Assembly: GCA_002862135.1 (NCBI GenBank)
Contig: PKCI01000162.1
Span: 1 to 40,170 of the forward strand
From: Verrucomicrobiota bacterium
GTDB lineage: Bacteria; Verrucomicrobiota; Verrucomicrobiia; Verrucomicrobiales; DEV007
Length of the DNA: 40,170 nt
Direction of reading: 5' to 3'
Positions 24,694 to 32,092 of the stretch are shown one piece after another (positions within the stretch are counted from its first letter, which is position 1; every line of letters begins with the position of its first letter). The notes under the pieces were generated by a model. The model was not told where the DNA came from. It was given only the letters and a program-made list of their open reading frames with translations, and made no database searches. The translations under genes and the position numbers were made by a program.

Positions 24694-24720
24694 GCAAAGA
24701 GGCACAGAGTCGCAAGAACG
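24694..24720. repeat. degenerate nine-base tandem tract
   Basis: Three loosely matching nonamers, gcaaagagg / cacagagtc / gcaagaacg, lie in the 205-base gap between the lyase and esterase genes. Purine-rich 'GCAAAGACGCAAAG'-like tracts occur in intergenic regions of several phyla. The match is weak and no more is visible in this gap. Confidence 0.25.
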
Positions 24721-24852
24721 GGTAGGCCTTCAGTGTGTTCGTGGGGGAGACAGAAACCAATTCAAAGTGGGAACTGCGAATTGTTCGATAGGCCTCCCTC
24801 GAGTGATTCAGACCTGCTACCGCACTGCGGAACCCCGGTTCTTGATGGGTTC

Positions 24853-25782
24853 TTACGGTATGAATTTACCGAGCTTGATGGCTTCGGAGAATCCAGACTG
24901 CTCAAGCTGTTGCCTGACTTCTTGGCAATTCACTTCTGATAGCTGCGATTGCGGGAGACGAACGGGGCCAAGATCAAAGCCTAGTAGCGGCCAGATGACT
25001 TGTCGCACCGCCGCATGAAATGGCCCGGGTTGCCGGTCGAGTAGGCGAACCAATGAAATAGCCTTCCGCATTAAGGCATTGGCTCTTTCGGCATCACCAT
25101 CGTGGTGCGCTTCGATGATCTGGTTCCAGAGAGGAGCAGCAAATCCGTAGCAACTGCCCACGGCTCCAGTAGCTCCCATGGCGAGGGCTCCGAGAATCAT
25201 TTCGTCGGAACCGAAAAGAATATCAAACTTCCCACCGCTGACAGCTTGGCAGGCTCCCATCTCCGCGAGAAAAAAATCGCTGAACTTGATTCCTGCGAAG
25301 TTTGTAATGAGAGGATCTACCTTTTCCAGAAGCGTTGGCATGTCAAAGCGGACGCCGCTCAGCCGCGGGATATGATAGTAGTAATAGGGGAGGTCGGGAG
25401 CAGAGGCAGCGATCTCAGCAAGGCATTCAATTAAGATGTCGAGAGAAGTCGGTTTGAAATAGGTGGGTGGCAGCGATGAGATGGCATCCGCCCCGCACAG
25501 ACTGGCATGGCGGGCAAGCTCGCAAGCGGTGCTGAGACTGTTGTGCCCCACCTGGACCACAACAGGAAGGCGTCCGTCGGCGGCAGATACCGAAACTTCA
25601 GCGACTGCTTTTCGTTCTTCGATGGTGAGCGACTCACCTTCTCCGGTGCTGCCGCAGACATAAAAACCCGACACGCCCCTTTCGATCATGTGCTCGATCA
25701 TAGCCGGGATGAGGTCGAGGTTGACGGCACCATCGGGAGCAAATGGTGTGTAGGTCGCGGCAATGAGTCCGTTGAGTTTCAT
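24853..25782 (-). CDS. nanA: N-acetylneuraminate lyase-like (DHDPS superfamily) aldolase
   Basis: A 309-residue TIM-barrel class I aldolase, the usual family length. 'GLIAATYTPF' opens the barrel, 'GSTGEGESL' (44-52) binds the carboxylate, Tyr136 sits in the 'YHIP' signature, and the Schiff-base Lys166 is in 'FAGIKFSD'. The 'YYHIPRLSGV' and 'GIKFSD' motifs are those of neuraminate lyases (human NPL has YYHIPALTGV) rather than of dihydrodipicolinate synthase. Reaction: N-acetylneuraminate to N-acetylmannosamine and pyruvate, in the cytoplasm. It diverges from the gntR-type regulator with a palindrome between them, and neighbours a sialate esterase and a mutarotase-symporter. Another 2-keto-3-deoxy acid remains possible as substrate. 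Confidence 0.9.
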   Translation of the reverse strand: MKLNGLIAATYTPFAPDGAVNLDLIPAMIEHMIERGVSGFYVCGSTGEGESLTIEERKAVAEVSVSAADGRLPVVVQVGHNSLSTACELARHASLCGADAISSLPPTYFKPTSLDILIECLAEIAASAPDLPYYYYHIPRLSGVRFDMPTLLEKVDPLITNFAGIKFSDFFLAEMGACQAVSGGKFDILFGSDEMILGALAMGATGAVGSCYGFAAPLWNQIIEAHHDGDAERANALMRKAISLVRLLDRQPGPFHAAVRQVIWPLLGFDLGPVRLPQSQLSEVNCQEVRQQLEQSGFSEAIKLGKFIP

Positions 25783-25856
25783 GGTTGCGTGAAAATACCC
25801 AAACAGGTTTAGCTCAATGACGTGACCCTGTAGAGGCAGAAAGTCGATGACAGCAA

Positions 25857-25885
25857 TTGATCTCGGTGTTAGACAATGTTATAAC
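25857..25885 (+). promoter_or_regulatory. sigma-70-like promoter of the gntR-sulfatase operon
   Basis: TTGATC (25857-25862) and TATAAC (25880-25885) are separated by 17 bases, a near-consensus sigma-70 arrangement. The -10 lies 40 bases before ATG 25926 of the regulator gene and inside the palindrome described separately. Confidence 0.55.
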
Positions 25886-25887
25886 AT
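25876..25887. promoter_or_regulatory. palindromic operator candidate between nanA and gntR genes
   Basis: ATGTTATAACAT is a perfect 12-base palindrome. It has the nGT...ACn form often bound by FCD-type GntR regulators and overlaps the -10 box of the plus-strand promoter. It lies in the 143-base divergent gap, next to a gene for such a regulator, so self-repression lifted by a sialic acid-related ligand is a natural reading (inference). Confidence 0.55.
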
Positions 25888-25925
25888 AAGCGAACGCGCA
25901 AGGGCTTTTCAAGCTATTACGAATC

Positions 25926-26627
25926 ATGTCCACTGTATCGCTCAGCGAGAAAGCGTATCATCATATTCGGCGTCAAGTCTTTGCGGGAGAGTTGGCCCCG
26001 GGAGACCGCTTGGTGAATCGGACTCTCGCAACGGAGCTTGGCACCAGCTTTATCCCGGTTCGGGAAGCCATCAGCCGGTTGGCCAGTGAGGGATTGGTAG
26101 AGCAGGTCGCCGGCGCCGGAGCATTCGTGCGCACGTTCGATCGACAGGAAATTTCCGAGATTTACGACGTTCGTGAGTTGTTTGAGCCCTACGCGGCGGC
26201 CCAGGCGGCGCGCTTCATGACGGATCACGAAATTTCTGAGTTGGAGTCGCTGTTAAAAGAGTGGGAAACAGTCGGGGAAACGATTTTGTCGCGCAAGCGT
26301 GGCGCGACAGAGGTGGATCTCGATCGCTGGCTTGACTTGAATGAGCGATTTCACGAAGTGATGATCCGAGCTTCGAGAAATCATATGCTCTCAAAGATTA
26401 CCAAGGATGTGAACGTGCTCTCACAATGCTTCGCCGCTCATCGCGGTTCTCCTCGGCTACTGTCCGGAGAGACGGTGAAGTCCACGCTCGCTTCGCACCG
26501 TAAGTTGTATGAATTGCTGGCAGATCGCGATGCGACTCGTGCGGAAGCGTTGGTAAGAGACCAGTTGTCATTTGGGCGTGAGTCGGTACTCGACTTTTTT
26601 GATCAAAATCGGAATCGTTCAATTTGA
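25926..26627 (+). CDS. GntR-family (FadR/FCD subfamily) transcriptional regulator
   Basis: A 233-residue cytoplasmic regulator. Residues about 5-75 form the winged helix-turn-helix: 'AYHHIRRQVFAGELAPGDRLV', 'LATELGTSFIPVREAISRLASEGLVEQVAGAGAFV'. Residues about 80-215 form the all-helical FCD ligand domain: 'EIYDVRELFEPYAAAQAA', 'LNERFHEVMIRASRNHML' and 'SHRKLYELLADRDATRAEALVRDQL', with Asp/His positions typical of metal-binding FCD members. E. coli NanR belongs to the same subfamily. It is the first gene of the sulfatase/sialidase-like/symporter operon and is divergent from the lyase gene, so it most likely controls both arms. Its stop overlaps the next ATG by one base (TGATG). Confidence 0.9.
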   Translation: MSTVSLSEKAYHHIRRQVFAGELAPGDRLVNRTLATELGTSFIPVREAISRLASEGLVEQVAGAGAFVRTFDRQEISEIYDVRELFEPYAAAQAARFMTDHEISELESLLKEWETVGETILSRKRGATEVDLDRWLDLNERFHEVMIRASRNHMLSKITKDVNVLSQCFAAHRGSPRLLSGETVKSTLASHRKLYELLADRDATRAEALVRDQLSFGRESVLDFFDQNRNRSI

Positions 26628-28042
26628 TGAAACCCTTTTTCATAGCACTGGCAGCTTTGGCCGCCATGTCCATGTCTGAGGCGGCAGTGCGCCCCAATGT
26701 CATTCTCTTTCTAGTAGATGACCTGGGGTGGAGAGATCTTGGTTGCCAGGGTAGCGAGTATTACCAGACACCCAACATTGATGCCTTGGCGGAATCGGGT
26801 CTCAGGTTCACTGACGCTTATGCCGCTTGTGCGGTTTGTTCACCGACTAGAGCGGCTATCCTGACCGGAAAGTATCCTGCCCGCCTCATGTTGACGCAGT
26901 GGCTGCCGGCAGGGCGTTGGAGTGCCACAGAAAATAAGATGAAAGAAGGACGATTCCTTCGCTCCTTACCATTGGAAGAAGTGACACTGGCAGAAGCGCT
27001 GCGGGAAGAGGGGTATGCCACCTATCATGTCGGAAAGTGGCACCTCGGAGGTGAACCGTTTTCGATGCCGAGGCACCATGGATTTGACAAAAACGTGGGA
27101 GGTGATGACCATGGCGCCCCGGGCAGTTACTTTTATCCCTTTAAAGGAAAGTGGACCGTTCCGACAACCAGGGAAGCTGTCGCCAAGCAGGCATTCGATG
27201 GAGGTAGCGAAGGAGACTTCCTCACCGACCTGATGGCGGAAGAGGCAGGCAAGTTGATTCGCAGCTCGGGTGAGGATCCTTTCTTTCTCTATCTCCCGTT
27301 CTACGGAGTCCACAGCCCGCTTCAAGGGAAAAAGGACAAGGTCGAACGCTATGCTGCGATTCCGAAAAAAAAGCGGCAGGGCGATCCCAAGTATGCCGCC
27401 ATGGTGGAGTCGATCGACGATGCAGTGGGACATGTCATGCGAGTCGTGGAGGAACTGGGGGAAACCGAAAACACCCTCGTCATTTTCACGTCGGATAACG
27501 GGGGGTTGGCCAAGGCAACCAATCATGAGCCGCTGCGAGCTAACAAGGGCTCCCACTACGAAGGTGGCATCCGGGTGCCTTTCATCATGGCGGGTGCCGG
27601 CATCGGGCTGGATGCTCCAGACGGCGTCGACCTGCCAGTCACGTCCTGTGATCTCTACCCGACCGTTCTCGCTATCACCCGAACGCCGATGCGGAAGTCA
27701 GACGGAATGAACCTGGCGCCATTGGTGAGCGGTCTTGGTGAGGTCGAGTTTTCCCCGGACCGTCCCATCTTCTGGCACTATCCCCACTACAATCAGCATC
27801 CTTCGAGCGCCCCTATCTCCATCATCCGACGCGGGCCGTGGAAACTGATTGAGTTTCTCGATTCGGGGCAAGTGGAACTTTACCACCTCGGCGAAGACAT
27901 CGGGGAATCCCAGGACCTGTCCGAAGAGAAGCCAAAGCTGGCGGCTGAATTGTTGAAGCAACTGGCTGATTGGAAAAGAGAGGTCGGCGCGGACCCGATG
28001 CAGCCCAACCCTCAATACAAAAAAAAGGAGGTAGTGGAATGA
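26627..28042 (+). CDS. secreted arylsulfatase (type I, CSPTR)
   Basis: A 471-residue protein read from ATG 26627, which overlaps the regulator's stop. The signal peptide spans residues 1 to about 19 (MKPFFIALAALAAMSMSEA). 'RPNVILFLVDDLGWRDLGCQG' provides the metal-binding Asp pair 31-32. The formylglycine site is canonical, C71-S-P-T-R75, followed by AAILTGKYPARL. Further hallmarks are 'YHVGKWHLGG', 'GHVMRVVEELGETENTLVIFTSDNGG' and 'KGSHYEGGIRVPFIMAGAG'. The 'PARLMLTQWLPAG' stretch is typical of the arylsulfatase A/GalNAc-sulfatase-like group common in this phylum. It should hydrolyse a sulfate ester on an exposed sugar in the periplasm or outside. It overlaps the next sulfatase gene by four bases. 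Confidence 0.92.
   Translation: MKPFFIALAALAAMSMSEAAVRPNVILFLVDDLGWRDLGCQGSEYYQTPNIDALAESGLRFTDAYAACAVCSPTRAAILTGKYPARLMLTQWLPAGRWSATENKMKEGRFLRSLPLEEVTLAEALREEGYATYHVGKWHLGGEPFSMPRHHGFDKNVGGDDHGAPGSYFYPFKGKWTVPTTREAVAKQAFDGGSEGDFLTDLMAEEAGKLIRSSGEDPFFLYLPFYGVHSPLQGKKDKVERYAAIPKKKRQGDPKYAAMVESIDDAVGHVMRVVEELGETENTLVIFTSDNGGLAKATNHEPLRANKGSHYEGGIRVPFIMAGAGIGLDAPDGVDLPVTSCDLYPTVLAITRTPMRKSDGMNLAPLVSGLGEVEFSPDRPIFWHYPHYNQHPSSAPISIIRRGPWKLIEFLDSGQVELYHLGEDIGESQDLSEEKPKLAAELLKQLADWKREVGADPMQPNPQYKKKEVVE
28025..28032 (+). promoter_or_regulatory. strong Shine-Dalgarno sequence of the two-headed sulfatase
   Basis: AAGGAGGT lies six bases before ATG 28039, inside the 3' end of the preceding sulfatase gene. 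It is a near-perfect anti-16S match, rare in this window, and it decides the start of the 957-residue gene although its frame is open from 27970. Confidence 0.8.
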
Positions 28043-30912
28043 GGAAGCTGGTGGTCTGGTTTCTGGCCCCTGTGATCGGATGCTTCGCGGCAGCTTCGGA
28101 ACGTCCGAATATTCTCCTCATTGTATCCGAGGACAATGGGCCTGAACTGGGATGCTACGGTCAACCTTATGTGGAGACGCCGGTTCTCGACGAGTTGGCG
28201 GCAAGCGGTATTCGTTATGAACGAGCCTATGTCGCGCAGGCAGGTTGCAGTCAGTCGCGAGCTGCCCTGCTGACCGGTCTCTACCCGCATCAGAACGGTC
28301 AGATTGGATTGGCCACGTGGAAGTTTGGACTCTACCACGGAGCGACGCCCAACCTGGTGCGGTCGCTCAAGGGGGCAGGCTATCGCACCGGCATCATCGG
28401 AAAGCTTCATGTCAATCCGGAGGAAGCCTTCCCTTTTGACTTCAAAGCGATTCCAACGTCGAATTTCGCCCGAAAGAATCAGGATCAGTATGCGGTCGAA
28501 GCTAAGGAATTTATCGAGGCGTCCGATGAGCCATTTTTCCTTAGCGTGAATTATCCTGATGCGCATCGGCCATTTTTGGCTGAGGTGGACGGCGTGCCGG
28601 CGAAGCCTCTTACAGAGGGAGATGTGACACCGCTGGACTACTTTGGGCTCGATACGCCTGAATTGCGTCGCCAGACCGCGGACTACCTCAACTGCATGAG
28701 CCGTCTCGATGTGCAGGTAGGAGAATTGCTGGAGGTGTTGCAAGCCTCCGGAAAGGCGGATGATACGCTCATCATTTACATGGGAGACCACGGGGCCGAC
28801 ATGTTGCGCGGTAAACGAACCTCGTATGAGGGGGGAGTCAGGATACCGTTGATTCTTTCGTGGGCAGGAAAGATCAAGCCGGAGCAGGAACGAAGCGAGT
28901 TGGTCTCCACGCTCGACTTGATGCCGACCTTGTTGAGAGTCGCGAGAGCCGACCTGGTTGACTATTTGCCTGGTCGAGATCTGGTTCCGATGTTCGACGG
29001 GTCAAAAGTCGAGTGGCGCACTTACCTTTTTACCGAGTATCACACTCATTCCGCTCATAACTACTACCCGCAACGAACGGTGCGGGATGATCGCTACAAG
29101 TTGATTTGTAATTTGATGCCGGGCGAGGTCAATCCAGGCTATGAATTCACGCGGCGAAAGTTCTTTGAGGAGAAACGTGAAGTCGTTGCGGCGGCGCCGA
29201 GCCCAGTAAGGTCTGCTTATGAGCTGATGGAGCGACCTCCGGCCTATGAACTCTACGACCTTGAGGCTGATCCTTACGAATTCATCAACCTGGCGGAGAA
29301 CGAAGAGTACGCGGAAGTGCTCGCTCGATTGCAGGGGGAACTGGAGCGCTGGCGCGACGAGACGAATGATCCAATGCGAGATTCGGAGAATATTCTTAGG
29401 CTTAAGGCGGAGATCGATGCTTGTCTCGACGGTGTCGATGCGTCCAAGGCGAAGTTGAACCTGACCTATCCGGAATACTTTTTCTCTGCCTCCGCGGCCA
29501 TACCTCAAGGGAACGGGAAGAACGTGCTCTTCATTGCGATCGACGATTTGCGTCCGGCCTTGGGATGTTTCGGTGACTCGGTGGCGATGACGCCCCATAT
29601 CGATGCGCTTGCCCGTCGGGGGGTGATTTTCAATCGTGCCTATTGCCAGTTGGCCGTCTGTGCCCCTTCACGGCACTCCGTGCTGACCGGGCTTCGACCG
29701 GATACAATCAAGGTTTGGGACTTGGGAACGCATTTTCGTGAGGCGCTTCCGGACGCGGTGACCTTACCGCAAGCGTTTAAGAAGGCGGGATATTCGACTC
29801 GGTCGATTGGGAAGATTCTTCACGGAAGTGGAGCGCCTTCTCAGGATCCTCCCTCATGGTCGGTTGATCCCATACTCGATACCAACCGGGCGCCGGAACT
29901 GCGTTATGCCCTGGCCGAGAACCTTAATGGCTCGGGTTTGAAGCGAAATAGCTCAGAGGCTGCATCCGTCGAGGATGATTACTATATCGACGGACTGATC
30001 TGCCGGGAAACGATCACCGCGCTAAAGGGATATGCGGAATCGGGAGAGCCCTTTTTTCTTGCGGTAGGCTTCAAGAAGCCGCACTTGCCGTTTTGTGCTC
30101 CGAAGCGCTATTGGGACCTCTATGATAGGGAAGCCATTTCGTTGCCTGCTTCGATGGCTCATCCCAAGAAAGCTCCTGAATTTGCCGTTCGCAGCTGGAG
30201 GGAGTTGGAAGGATACCGCGATATCGCGAAGAACGGCTCGCTAACCGTGGCCCAGGTCAAAGAGCTACGTCATGGCTACTATGCGTGTGTGAGCTACATT
30301 GACGCTCAGGTTGGGAAGTTGATGAAAACGCTGGAGGCGTCCGGACTCATTGAAACTACGGTCGTCTGCCTCTGGGGAGACCATGGGTTTCACCTTGGAG
30401 AGCAGGGACTTTGGACCAAGGCCAATAACTACGAGTGGTCGACGCGAGTGCCGCTCCTGATAGCTGATCCGGGTCAGGAACCGGGAAAAACCGAGGCACT
30501 CGTAGAGTTGGTCGATATTTACCCAACCCTGGTCGAGCTTTGTGAGCTGCCGATTGGCAGTCAGCTTGAAGGACAGAGCCTCATTCCTTTGCTGAGAAAT
30601 CCTCATCAGCCGTGGGCGGAGTCAGCCATGAGCCAGTATCCCCGGTCAAAACAGGGGAATCGTCACAGTCGCGATGGAGATTTCATGGGTTACACCATTC
30701 GAACACGCGATTACCGCTATGTGGAATGGCGAAACTCTGACACGGGTGATGCTGTGGCGGTGGAGCTTTACGATCACCTCAAAGATCCTGACGAAATCGC
30801 GAATGTAGCTCAGAACTCTGCCTATCATCCTATTCTCAAGCGTCATGAGGCACTGCTTCGCCTCAGTCTGGAATCTTCCCGTTCGGCATCACGAAACCTT
30901 TCTTTACCTTAA
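28039..30912 (+). CDS. two-headed sulfatase: SGSH-like + IDS-like fusion
   Basis: A 957-residue protein, twice normal sulfatase length, with one signal peptide (about 1-19). Head 1 (about 22-470) resembles N-sulfoglucosamine sulfohydrolase: 'RPNILLIVSEDNGPELGCYG', C70-S-Q-S-R74, 'LTGLYPHQNGQIGLAT', 'YRTGIIGKLHV', 'PFDF' and 'YPQRTVRDDRYKLICNLMPG'. Head 2 (about 493-957) resembles iduronate-2-sulfatase: 'NVLFIAIDDLRPALGCFGD', C541-A-P-S-R545, 'RPDTIKVWDL', 'FKKAGYSTRSIGKILH' and 'LWGDHGFHLGEQGLW'. Both keep cysteine sites and metal ligands, so both may be active. The human counterparts act on heparan sulfate. ATGA overlap with the gene before. The frame is continuous, so this is a true fusion and not a missed stop. 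Confidence 0.9.
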   Translation: MRKLVVWFLAPVIGCFAAASERPNILLIVSEDNGPELGCYGQPYVETPVLDELAASGIRYERAYVAQAGCSQSRAALLTGLYPHQNGQIGLATWKFGLYHGATPNLVRSLKGAGYRTGIIGKLHVNPEEAFPFDFKAIPTSNFARKNQDQYAVEAKEFIEASDEPFFLSVNYPDAHRPFLAEVDGVPAKPLTEGDVTPLDYFGLDTPELRRQTADYLNCMSRLDVQVGELLEVLQASGKADDTLIIYMGDHGADMLRGKRTSYEGGVRIPLILSWAGKIKPEQERSELVSTLDLMPTLLRVARADLVDYLPGRDLVPMFDGSKVEWRTYLFTEYHTHSAHNYYPQRTVRDDRYKLICNLMPGEVNPGYEFTRRKFFEEKREVVAAAPSPVRSAYELMERPPAYELYDLEADPYEFINLAENEEYAEVLARLQGELERWRDETNDPMRDSENILRLKAEIDACLDGVDASKAKLNLTYPEYFFSASAAIPQGNGKNVLFIAIDDLRPALGCFGDSVAMTPHIDALARRGVIFNRAYCQLAVCAPSRHSVLTGLRPDTIKVWDLGTHFREALPDAVTLPQAFKKAGYSTRSIGKILHGSGAPSQDPPSWSVDPILDTNRAPELRYALAENLNGSGLKRNSSEAASVEDDYYIDGLICRETITALKGYAESGEPFFLAVGFKKPHLPFCAPKRYWDLYDREAISLPASMAHPKKAPEFAVRSWRELEGYRDIAKNGSLTVAQVKELRHGYYACVSYIDAQVGKLMKTLEASGLIETTVVCLWGDHGFHLGEQGLWTKANNYEWSTRVPLLIADPGQEPGKTEALVELVDIYPTLVELCELPIGSQLEGQSLIPLLRNPHQPWAESAMSQYPRSKQGNRHSRDGDFMGYTIRTRDYRYVEWRNSDTGDAVAVELYDHLKDPDEIANVAQNSAYHPILKRHEALLRLSLESSRSASRNLSLP

Positions 30913-30928
30913 TAAATCTCCAACATTG

Positions 30929-32092
30929 ATGAAACCCTCATTTCATATCAGTCAATTAATCTCGCTTAGTGGAATCATCCTCTGGTTCGGTCAAACCGGT
31001 CTCTCGGAAAATGTTCTAGAAGCAAGCCTTGATCCGTTTCTCGGTGACGCTGTTGTCGAAATTCAAACCGTCTTTGAGGATGAACGATTTCCCAACGTGG
31101 TCGTTTCGACGGAAGGCACTGTCCTCGCCACTTTTGGTAAAAAAACCTTGCGCGTTTGCCGGAGCGAAGATGGCGGCAAGACCTGGGGCGAACCGATACG
31201 GATCGCGGAATCGGGAATTCACGGAGGAGGAACGACGGTGGATGAGAACACCGGGGATATTCTTGTGTTTGTGGAGGATGAGCATCCACCGGCACCACTG
31301 ACTGTCTACCGCAGTCAGGATGATGGTAAAACCTGGCTGGTCGATAACGTTATCATTCATTCGGATTCAGAGGGACGTGAGGTCTCAATGCACATGAATG
31401 AACATGGTATCACCTTGCGCCATGGGCAGCATAAAGGACGTCTGCTGAGGCCATCGCGTCATTACGGTGAGGGGAATCGTCCCGAAAGTTTGTTCCCGAC
31501 CCACTTTACCAACGCCATCTACAGCGATGACGGTGGTAAGACCTGGAAGGCCAGCGATCCATTCCCGCACATGGGGACTGGTGAGGCCGCAGTGGCGGAG
31601 TTGTCAGATGGGCGTATTTATTACAACTCCCGTCGCCACTGGGCGCCTGAAAATGTTGATTCGCGCCGTCGTTGGATTGCATGGAGCGATGATGGGGGTG
31701 AAACCTGGCAGGATGGTGGTATCTGTGAAGTGCTTCCTGATGGGGCTCAGGACAGGGACTACGGCTGCATGGGGGGATTGGTCAGATTACCGGTGAAAGG
31801 TCGGGATATTCTTCTATACAGTAACTGCGATAGCGATACTGGTCGAAAGCAGGGCACGATCTGGGGCAGTTTTGACGGTGGAAAAACCTGGCCGATTAAG
31901 CGTCTCATTTACGAAGGTCAGTTTGCTTATTCATCCCTGAACGTGGGCCGCCCGGAAACTGGTTCTGAAGGCTGGGTCTACCTCCATGTTGAAAGTGAAG
32001 GGGGTTCAAAAGTGGCGCGCTTCAATCTGAGTTGGCTGCTGGAAGGAGAATTGACGGGCGACGGACACATTCCAGTTGAGCTGGCTCGATGA
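30929..32092 (+). CDS. sialidase-like BNR-repeat (GH33-type) secreted protein
   Basis: A 387-residue protein read from ATG 30929, giving a signal peptide (about 1-24); the frame is open further upstream only through overlap with the previous gene. Five Asp-box repeats mark a six-bladed propeller: SEDGGKTW (79-86), SQDDGKTW (129-136), SDDGGKTW (199-206), SDDGGETW (253-260) and SFDGGKTW (314-321). GH33-like residues are Arg53 ('RFP' for the RIP motif), Glu219 and Arg235 ('GEAAVAELSDGRIYYNSR'), Arg306 and Tyr334 ('FAYSSL'). The loop that carries the acid/base Asp in classical sialidases seems short, with no obvious Asp between Arg53 and the first Asp box. Release of sialic acid is likely but unproven. 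Confidence 0.75.
   Translation: MKPSFHISQLISLSGIILWFGQTGLSENVLEASLDPFLGDAVVEIQTVFEDERFPNVVVSTEGTVLATFGKKTLRVCRSEDGGKTWGEPIRIAESGIHGGGTTVDENTGDILVFVEDEHPPAPLTVYRSQDDGKTWLVDNVIIHSDSEGREVSMHMNEHGITLRHGQHKGRLLRPSRHYGEGNRPESLFPTHFTNAIYSDDGGKTWKASDPFPHMGTGEAAVAELSDGRIYYNSRRHWAPENVDSRRRWIAWSDDGGETWQDGGICEVLPDGAQDRDYGCMGGLVRLPVKGRDILLYSNCDSDTGRKQGTIWGSFDGGKTWPIKRLIYEGQFAYSSLNVGRPETGSEGWVYLHVESEGGSKVARFNLSWLLEGELTGDGHIPVELAR

Noticed and set aside
24648-24852. A small gene between lyase and esterase
   Set aside because: Open frames here have no start context or recognisable sequence; the gap looks non-coding.
28039-30912. Two separate sulfatase genes wrongly joined
   Set aside because: No stop codon, signal peptide or ribosome site is found between the heads at about 29.4-29.5 kb; the linker is open and in frame.
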